The position numbers were made by a program, and so were the translations under genes. DNA of 64,000 nt from Primula veris (Eukaryota > Streptophyta > Magnoliopsida > Ericales > Primulaceae). A model generated the notes under the pieces. The model was not told the origin of the DNA and searched no databases. It saw only the letters and a list, made by a program, of their open reading frames with translations. Positions 55,648-64,000 of the stretch are shown piece after piece. Every line of letters starts with the position of its first letter. The first letter of the stretch is position 1. The DNA lies in contig OY821741.1 of NCBI GenBank assembly GCA_963682055.1, positions 21,336,711 to 21,400,710 of the forward strand, read 5' to 3'.

Positions 55648-56372
55648 TAGTAAAATTTACCCACGCGTTGCGTGTGAGATGCGTAATGACATAAATCTCG
55701 TAATATATTTTATTTTGAACATAATATTCAGATTTGGTATCATTTATTGTAGGTATGCATGTTAAAATGAATTGATAATTAATTTAGGATACATCCGTAA
55801 TTAGGAAAAATATAGTAGAACAAATTATTAATTAATTAGATTAGGTATATTGGTAATTATTAAAACATAGTGAGGGTATTTTTGAAAAAATTGTACAGAC
55901 TCATTTCTCTTGGATTGACTTATTATAATAAAATGATACACACGTGTTGAGTTGTATGTATATCTAAAAAAGTATATACCAAAATATATATTATATATTT
56001 TTTTTATCACTGTATTTAATTTTTGGTGCCAATTAAATAAAATCCAGATTAAATAAAGAAAGGTAGAACAATTTTGATTTTAGTAGAATGGTTATATGGT
56101 AAAAGATATTTTGACTAAAAAATATAGAGAATATGGTAAGAGATATATTATATGAAAGTCTTATTATTTATATTATTGCATTAGGAGAGTGGGCGGGCCA
56201 ATTGTAAATCGTTTCCCCTTTTTTTTTTCATTTTAAACATTTCTCCCATTTTTCCTTGATTTGGGGTAAATAATTTCCTAATTTTTTGCATTTACTTTCA
56301 ACCAATCATCCGAAAAATATAATTTACCCGTAAATATTTGTTTATCCTCATTTTACACCAAAACAAACAGAG
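55150..56372. mobile_element. hAT-like TIR element (CTCTGTTTGTTT ends), about 1.2 kb
   Basis: Perfect 12-bp terminal inverted repeats CTCTGTTTGTTT (55150-55161) and AAACAAACAGAG (56361-56372), with further similarity inward. Flanks tctaaga and cctaaga suggest a 7-8 bp TSD with one mismatch. No transposase. A TA microsatellite and a segment beginning actagtaaaatttaccca with gcgttgcgtg lie inside and may be a nested insertion. Confidence 0.7.
55612..55646. repeat. (TA)n microsatellite
   Basis: About 17 TA units immediately before actagtaaaatttaccca. Confidence 0.9.
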
Positions 56373-57330
56373 CCTAAGAAAGAAATCTAAAGAGGAAATA
56401 TTAAATATATACCAAAAAGGAAGAAATTGGATCAGCACGGTCATTCGGATGAGAGGCAATCATTCAGATGAGCCATGCATCGAGGCGCGTAATATTTAAT
56501 ACGTGGTAGAACCTGACTCAGCCACATCACTCACCTAGACGAGTTCACTAATCATCCGGATAAAGATTTTTAGGGAATTAGGGTGTGAGATTTTCTTAGT
56601 TAAACTTAAACACTAAAAATAATAGATTTGTATGCCGTATTCTAATAATAATACGTAACTTTCTTTAAGTTTTTCTCTCTCTTTTCCTTCTTTTTATTTT
56701 CCTTCCACCTATTCTCTTGCATCTTTTCCTAGCAAGAGATCTTTATGTTTGAGTTTTGAAACTACTTTTTTATGATTCTTTGCCTTGTTCTATTAGCTCC
56801 AATCTTGTATTAATTTTACAAGTAGCGTTTTTTTTACGGTTATTCATTTATTTGCTTTATTTATTGCTTATCAAGCTAGGATTATGAGAGCATGGGTGAG
56901 AATTGACATCCCTCAAGTGCAATTGTAAGTCTTGCATGCTAAGTAATGAAAACAAATCTAAAGTAGAAGGCGCGAGCCATATCGATTTATCTTTGTATAC
57001 TCCCATTAATTTTATTATTACAACCGATCTTCGTATACTTGCCAGATAAAAATGGTTTTTACTAAAAACACACTTTTAGCCCCATCAGGGGCAAATCGGA
57101 TTTTTTGGTAACATATTTTTTGTTTCAAAATCAGATTTTAAAAATCTGTTTTGATAATCTACTGAAAAGATGTATTTTAAAAATCTAGATTTTTTTGAAT
57201 TTTCAGACTAAAAATTAGATTTTCAGAAGCTACATAATCTGACTTGTCAAACAAGCACAAATTTTTAAATTCTAGAATCCAAAAATCCACTAAAAAAATT
57301 TGTTTCCAAACGGACCGTATATGATAGTAC
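56373..57330. other. AT-rich DNA with relative of the 53.4-kb repeat
   Basis: 56640-57090 resembles 53160-53830 (see that entry). No gene. Confidence 0.4.
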
Positions 57331-58712
57331 GTGAAATCAGAGTTGTGGTGGTGGTTGTTCCACCTTACTTTGAGTTATGCTTACTTTTTGAACCCTAAAC
57401 AAAGGATATCTTTATACAGAAAAAATCGAACCTATTACAACATTCGATCGGTTCTTACCAAGCTAGAAAATTCAAATTCTCAATTGCGTGTAGCTCAATA
57501 GACTCGAATAAGGTGGGTTAGGGTCGGGACCCGACTCGTAAACACTCAACCCGTATCCCGACCCAATTACTTTTGTAAGTGAAAAAAAAATCCCGACTCC
57601 GACCCGACAAAAGTCGGGACCCGAATTTTTGAGATCCCGTAGGGTCGGATCCTGATTATCCCGACTTGAATATGAGTCGAATTTTTTTGTTACATAATTT
57701 AAATATTAGCACCAACTACGTACAACTACAATATACGGTCAATGAAATTGTAGAGAAAATGAGACATGAATGACTAAAAAAAGTCATAACCACATTGTCT
57801 TATAAGCCGGAATGTCCCAAAATCATAAAATACGACTCATCATTAAACCATAAAATAAAATAAAAATGGTCCCAAACTCACAAAATGATTAAAGAGATAG
57901 CATAATCTAATAATTTAAAAGTTTCATTAGTCCACACCGGCAATAAAACAAAAATACAATGATATAAACCGTTGTCTTCACTTGCTTCGATCGAAATGGT
58001 CCCATAACTTAGGTGTGTGAACCTAAAAAATAATCTGTTATTAGTATTTAAGAACACGAATAAAGGGAGAAAAAAAAACAAAAACTTGGTTAATTATCAC
58101 ACTTAATAACAAGGTTTTGTAAAATTACAGGGTCTTGTTTCAACACATATATAATGTTTAATTTTTTATGACCCTATTCATTTTAAGCAAGATGAAGCAC
58201 CACTGTATAACTCAATTTGTATTTTCAAACACCAAAAAATATTTTTTAACCATATTTTTTTACTCAATACAGTGTTGTTAGTGTTTTCAGAATGAATGAG
58301 TATTTCACGGTTTGCTATTAATCATTGCAATAATGAAATTTAAGTGATGTAAAAATCACATATTTAAAAATTATGTACGGTTGTAAAACACAATAGTTTC
58401 TTACTGAATTGATATTTATTACTTAATATTACGTTTATCTTTTTATTTTTTATTTTTTGTTCCCAACACATGATTTTAAATAGAAGAATGAACTATCAGA
58501 TTTGAATCGCAAGTATAAAAAAGGTATTGTTGCATTGATATTACTTACTTGGGAGAAAGTTTTTACAAGCGGTGTAGAAAAAACAAATACGAAATAGCAT
58601 GCAACTTTATTTGTGCAATAGATATGGTTGAAAGTGTACTGTACTAGAGAAGAGAGAGAAATAAAGTGAAGGAGATAAAGAGGCAGAGGGAAGTGAAAAG
58701 TTTATTTAGTAT

Positions 58713-61293
58713 GGGTAATTCGCTATAAGTAACTCATAGCAAATTATATTCCTCATAGATATCTTGATAATTTCACATTTTCTCATAGGTACCACTTTTT
58801 AATTATTTAGTTTATTTACTTAATTGTCATACAAAGCAAAATATAATATACTTATTTTATCTTTCAATAAACCCAAAAAAATAGTTTTAAATTACAACAA
58901 AATAAAAAAAACACAAAAAAATTATAAAAATGAAAAAAAAACAAAAAATATAAAAAAAAAACAAAAAAAACAAAAAATTATATAAAAAAATCACAAAAAT
59001 CACAAAAAACATAAAAAATTATAAAAAATCAAAAAAAAATTATAAAAAATCACAAAAAATCACAAAAATATAAAAAATTATAAAAAATGACCAAAAATCA
59101 CAAAAAATTATTAAAAAAAATACAAAAATCACAAAAAAATTTATAAAAATGAAAAAAATTATAAAAATTTTAAAAATTTTAAAAAATTACAAAAATTGAA
59201 AAAAAATCACAAACTTTTTAAAAAATTACAAAAAAAATATATAATTTTTTTTGTCAATATAACACTTTTTATACCGAAAAATCAAAAAAAATATAAAAAA
59301 TCACAAAAAATTATAAAAACTCACAAAAAATTATAAAAAATTGAAAAAAATCAAAAAAATGAAAAAAAAAGAAAAAATCACAAAAAATAAAAAAAAAATC
59401 ACAAAAAATTATAAAAAAATAACAAAAATCACAAAAAAATTATAAAAATTATAAAAAATGAAAAAAATTACAAAAAAAAAAAGAATTATAAAAAAAAATA
59501 AAAAAATCATAAACTTTTTAAAAAATTACAAAAAATATATAATTTTTTTTTGTCAATATAACACTTTTTATACCGAAAAGTGATTTTTTTTATACAAAAA
59601 AATGGTTTTTCCATGATAAATGTGCCTTTTTTTAATCTGAATGAGCTGAAAGTGTATCTACTTCAGTCAAAAATACATATAATTCAGTCAAAAGCGTATA
59701 TAATTCAATAAAAGTGCATATAGTTCAGTCGAAAGTGTATATAGTTAGTCAAAAATGCATAAATTTGAGTCGAAATTGCATTCAATTCAGATGAAAGTGT
59801 ATCTAGTTCCGTTGAAAGTGCATATAATTCAGTCGAAAGTAAATATAGTTCAATAAAAGTGAGTATACATATAGTTCAGCTAAAAGTGCATCTGGTTCAG
59901 CTGAAAGTACATCTGGTTCAGCTGAAAGTACATCTGGTTCAGCTTAAAGTGCATATAGTGTAGTCGAAAATGAATATAGTACAGTCGAAAGTGCATATAG
60001 TTCTGTTAAAAATGCATTTGATTCAACTAAAAGTGCATTTGGTACAACTGAAAGTGCATATGGTTCAGCTGAAAGTGCATATGGTTCAGCTAAAAGTGTA
60101 TCTGGTTCAGCTGAAAGTGCATATGGTTCACACAAAAGTGCATCTAGTTCAATAAAAGTGCATATCGTTCTGTAAAACCTGCATCTAGTTCAACTAAAAG
60201 TGCATATGGTTCGGCTGAAAGTGCATATGGTTCAGCTAAAAGTGTATCTAGTTCAGCTGAAACTGCATATGCTTCAGACAAAAGTGCATCTAGTTCAAAT
60301 AAAAGTGCATATCGTTCTGTAAAACCTGCATCTGGTTCAACTAAAAGTACATCTGTTTCGGCTGAAAGTGCATATGGTTCAGACAAAATTGCATCTAGTT
60401 CAATAAAAGTGCATATCGTTCTGTAAAACCTGCATCTGGTTCAACTAAAAATACATCTGGTTCGGCTGAAAGTGCATATAGTTCAGCTAAAAGTGCATCT
60501 GTTTCAGTCGAAAGTGCATCTAGTACAATCGAAAGTGCATAAAGTTCAATAAAAGGGATTTTTTTGGATTTTTTTTTTTAATTTTGGATTTTTTTTCATT
60601 TTTTTAGTATTTTTTTGTGATTTTTTTTATTTTTTATAATTTTATGTGATTTTTTTCATTTTTTATAATATTTTGTGATGTTTTTCAATTTTTATAATTT
60701 TTATAATTTTTTTTATTTTTTATAATTTTTTATGATTTTTTTCATTTTTTATAATATTTTGTGATTTTTTTCATTTTTTATAAATTTTTTTTGTAATTTT
60801 TTTTAGTTTTTTTTTATATTTTTATAATATTTTGTGATTTTTTTCATTTTTTATAATTTTATTTGATTTATTTTTATTTTTTATAATATTTTGTGATTTT
60901 TTTCATTTTTTATAATTTTTTTATATTTTTTTTTGTAATTTTTTTTAAAATTTTGTGATTTTTTGTGATTTTTTATAATTTTATTTTATTTTATTGTAAT
61001 TTTTTTAAAATTTTGTGATTTTTTTTATTTTTTGTGATTTTTGTGATTTTTTTTTATAAAAATACATTTTTTTTTTATTTTTACAATTTTTTGTGATTTT
61101 TTTTCATTTATTTTGAGATTTTTTGCATTTTATATAATTTTATGTGTTTTTTTTTATTTTTTATGAAATATGTGTATGGCGTTTTGGTAAATAAATTAAA
61201 TAATTAAAAAGTGGTACCTATAGAGAATGTGAAATTATGGAGGTAACTAGGAGGAATATAATTTCAAAAGTGGTAACTATTGGGCATTATTTG
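58713..61293 (+). mobile_element. MULE-like TIR element with minisatellite core, copy 2 (2581 bp)
   Basis: Flanked by a perfect 10-bp TSD TATTTAGTAT (58703-58712 and 61294-61303), a length typical of Mutator-like elements. The TIRs are about 110 bp: both arms read 'aaattatattcctc-tag-ta/tc', 'ataatttcacatt-tct-ataggtaccact' and 'tttttaattattta'. The interior is an A-rich block, a minisatellite (59637-60555) and a T-rich block. No transposase. It is the inverted counterpart of copy 1 at about 24942-26822. Confidence 0.85.
59637..60555. repeat. 21-bp minisatellite (gttcagctgaaagtgcatatg type)
   Basis: About 40 units, tighter than in copy 1; larger blocks are also duplicated (e.g. around 60130-60180, 60285-60330 and 60400-60440). 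Both strands are open as heptapeptide repeats (e.g. EPYALSA), which reflects the period of 21 and is not evidence of a protein. Confidence 0.9.
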
Positions 61294-61358
61294 TATTTAG
61301 TATATCAATGTGTTTAATAATTTTAATTAATAGTTCACAGTTATCCATGTTATATACT

Positions 61359-61360
<2 letters not shown>

Positions 61361-61396
<36 letters not shown>
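61361..61396. repeat. (TA)n microsatellite
   Basis: About 17 TA units between the nested element and the right long TIR. Confidence 0.85.
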
Positions 61397-61400
<4 letters not shown>

Positions 61401-61969
61401 AAAAATTAGATTTTTTTTTAAATTCGGGTCGGGTCAGGACACCCGAGTAAAGTCAAAATCAACATCCGATCCCAATCCCAAGTATATTGGGTCGGGAGAA
61501 AACTCGATGTTTTCGGGTCGGGTTTTCGGAAAAAAAATTCAGTCCTACTCGAATGCGGAAGGTTAGAAATAAATCTGGCCAAAATGTTTTGCTTTTAAAA
61601 AATAATTTGGGTTTGGAATGCGTTCGAAGGAATTATATATACAAGTAGAGAAAACAAAATTAATAAATACGCATTAACTTCATCGGAGTGTAAAACTGGT
61701 GGTGATTATTCCACGTTTCTCGGTGGTGGTGGTGGCAAGATTTATTTCCAACCTTCTGCATTTGAGTCTATCGAGCTACAAGCGATTTACAGTTTGAAGT
61801 TTCTAGCTTGATAAGAGCCGATTAAATGTTGTAATAGATTCAATTTTTTCCGTATGCATACTTCCTTTGTTTAATATTTATAAAGTAAGCATAACTCAAA
61901 GTAAGGTGGAACCACCACCACCACCACCACCATGGAGAAAGGTGGAACCACCACAACTCTGATTTACAT

Positions 61970-62430
61970 GATTTTGGTACTGCTATATAGCAGTATACTG
62001 ATTTGCCTCCACATTCAGAATAGCAAACCTTAACTGTGGAAACTTAAACTATGGAAATCAAACACGATCTTTGTAAAATACTGCAATGAGGATCACGACC
62101 ACCACTGAGTTATGTAATAAAATTTGTATATTATTTAGACATAAACATTATTATACTATTCGAAAATTTGTTACAAAGCAATTCACGTCCATTATAATCC
62201 ACAAGGACCATACAACATTGAATGATACACATGTGAGCGATCTTTTGAAACAATCTTATGCAGTATGAACGGTAACAACCCAACCCTCCGGTCCAATCGC
62301 CACCATCTCCATTATGATAGAATAGCATCAACGGAAAAAAGTGCCCATGCAGCAGGTATAGTATGTACATATGTCATCAAAATTAATCCTGTTTTACGAT
62401 ATAGATTTAGACCATAACGAATGTAGAAGG
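61970..62430. other. Spacer without recognisable gene
   Basis: No ORF above 80 codons and no motif. Confidence 0.4.
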
Positions 62431-64000
62431 AGAAAAATGGCAGGTGTCGGAACACGCTATTTATAGGCTAAGGTAGGGAGTTTATGGGTTATTAGTGTCA
62501 CGTCCCGTGCATTCTACGCTTACGGAGTGGCACGTGGACGACAAGCGTTTGTCCATGCGGCATAATACTTGGCGACAAGATGGCAATAAGAAAGGGGTTG
62601 AGTCCCGGAACTTTCTACAAGTGTCCGAGACGTTCTTGGAAGTTCTAGAATTAAGGGGAGAATTATAGTATATCCTTGTACAACCTAGAGTTGTGTAGTA
62701 TATTCTAGAAGCCAGTAGAATAGTATGGAATATAACAGAATATAAAAAATATTATGTGATGTGATTTGTCACGTCCCGGATTTTGGATAAACCCGGGTCG
62801 TGAATGAAAATTAAAATAAAAAGGGAAAAAGTTAAAATAACGAAACATTCAGAAAATAAATAGACCCAAATAAATACTTCAAGACATGCCGATAATCACA
62901 TATGATTCCCTGAGTTGGCCTAAGGGTAGCCAACGGGGCTAAAATGTGACAAACGAACAAAACAACACGTTTTAGAAAATTTCGGCATGAGCTTTGCGTA
63001 TCTATTTGTTTCCAATAAATTATACCTGTTTGAACAACACAACAAAATCACCACGCGATTACCAAATAATCCAACAAGGATAAATCAAATCCAACCCAGC
63101 TGACATTCTATAAAATAGCGTAATCTAAATTAAACTTGCGTTAAACGCCTATTAGGTCCACAAGGCTCAAAATGAGGTAATACCAAAATGAATAAAAACA
63201 AGTCTGACGTGCGCACGATCACGTGTAATATGATAATGAGCCCCATGCAAGCATTCTAAACTTTGCCACAGTCTACATCAACACCTGTACATCGATCATG
63301 AACAAAATGTACAGAAAACAAAGAAAGGAGGTAAGAAAACAATCTCGCTTTAAAAACGGCACGTGCTACTAAGCACGCACACACAATCCTAACATGGCAA
63401 ATATGATATCTTGGCAAATAATGACAAATACAATTGCACGAAAAACACATCAACAAATATAACTCGCAACACAAGTAAATGAACATATAATCAAGATCAA
63501 CTGAATTAAGAATAAAATAAGATAAAATAAAAAAAAACAAAATAAAACAAGACTCAACGAAACACAAAGTCAGGATTGCCTCACATGTACCCACTTTTAG
63601 AGCCACTCTGCTCTAGGACCCAAAGTGCAATGGTTCCCTCACGCATATTCTGACACTAACATGTGACCAAAAGATATGGGGTCGGCTTTAAGTGGACTAA
63701 CCCTATGGTACCGATATACCTAATCCTTGCGCAAGTTTCCGGGATCTCACCGTAAGCTGGCACAGCTCCGCCTTAACACTTGGTACTGCAATCCCTAAAA
63801 TAAATATAAAAGACTCCGAAAACCAAACGCGAAAACCGTAAACTCCACAATAAAACATAAAACACACTTTATAATATTCGATGTAATTAGATAAACATAT
63901 CACCACAAAAATATACACGGTATCACCACAAGAGTATACACGATATCACCACTAACACACTTTCACCACTTTCACGATTTTAAAAGATTTAATTAAAGAA
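62431..64000 (-). mobile_element. Probable gypsy LTR-related sequence, truncated by window end
   Basis: On the minus strand a TATA box (CTATAAATAG, about 62459-62468) lies among 'gggacgtgac' phrases at about 62515 and 62770. The phrase cacgacccgggtttatcc and its surroundings resemble ends of chromovirus-type gypsy LTRs, and the region near 63700-63780 has the Pro/Cys-rich GC blocks seen in such LTRs. No coding domain is in view, so this is tentative. Confidence 0.3.

Larger units (their letters stand above)
57331..61969. mobile_element. Long-TIR DNA element, 4.6 kb, with nested MULE-like insertion
   Basis: Left arm 57331-57690 and right arm 61425-61969 are inverted copies: aatcagagttgtggtgg, ccaccttactttgagttatgc, aaacaaagga, 'ctattacaacatt-gatcgg-tctta-caagctagaaa' and a cgggtcggg/cccgaccc-rich zone. 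The right arm has an extra ccaccacc expansion (about 61911-61931). No transposase was found. The TSD is unclear; the ends may extend a few bases outward. An element inserted inside (58713-61293) accounts for more than half of the length. Confidence 0.72.

Noticed and set aside
55647..55700. Helitron terminus suggested by acccacgcgttgcgtg
   Set aside because: Only one short resemblance after a TA repeat; no CTRR end with hairpin could be paired with a TC start.
59944..60386. Open frames of EPYALSA-type heptapeptide repeats
   Set aside because: They arise from a 21-bp minisatellite (seven codons per unit), are open in several frames and on both strands, and sit in a non-autonomous TIR element.

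Overview
This is a stretch of plant nuclear DNA, most likely from a flowering plant (eudicot-like): it is AT-rich and dominated by nested transposable elements, with plant-type LTR retrotransposon lineages, an L1-type LINE, several TIR DNA transposons and one recognisable plant gene (a class I-like small heat shock protein). The species cannot be named from the sequence.

Layout. 1-1563: AT-rich intergenic DNA with short tandem repeats. 1564-18903: a 17.3-kb Ty3/gypsy retrotransposon of the Tat type, plus strand, with 569-bp LTRs that differ at about 9 sites, a 5-bp target duplication (gtctc), a primer binding site, gag, protease, RT, two RNase H domains and integrase. After pol come a 38/48-bp tandem array and about 9 kb of antisense genes: one spliced gene and six small coiled-coil ORFs, most with their own TATA box. 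19329-28861: an older Ty1/copia element on the minus strand (TSD gtaac), with a decayed pol, a CACTA-type MITE in one LTR and a MULE-like minisatellite element in its interior. 29937-31034: a TIR element with a 17-bp-type minisatellite. 31850-32500: a GC-richer block, possibly organellar. About 33.3-39 kb: a second, heavily decayed minus-strand copia element.

40722-43934: the small heat shock protein gene in two exons (40722-40854 and 43573-43934). Its 2.7-kb intron contains two complete hAT elements with 8-bp TSDs. 45131-45233: a possible terminal exon of another minus-strand gene. About 45.24-50.8 kb: an L1-type LINE on the minus strand, split inside its RT by a hAT deletion derivative (45301-46415) that belongs to the same family as the one in the heat shock intron. 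50.8-57.3 kb: AT-rich DNA with a 116-bp perfect tandem duplication, palindromes and a hAT-like TIR element. 57331-61969: a large long-TIR element, itself invaded by a second MULE-like minisatellite element (58713-61293, 10-bp TSD). 62.4-64 kb: probable gypsy LTR-related DNA running off the window.

How it fits together. The sense strand of the Tat element encodes the replication machinery. Its antisense strand carries what look like independently promoted transcription units encoding a PF04195-like protein and a family of small coiled-coil proteins. This antisense array is the strongest candidate here for an under-described system. The heat shock gene appears intact at the reading-frame level, because the phases of its two exons match across the transposon-loaded intron.
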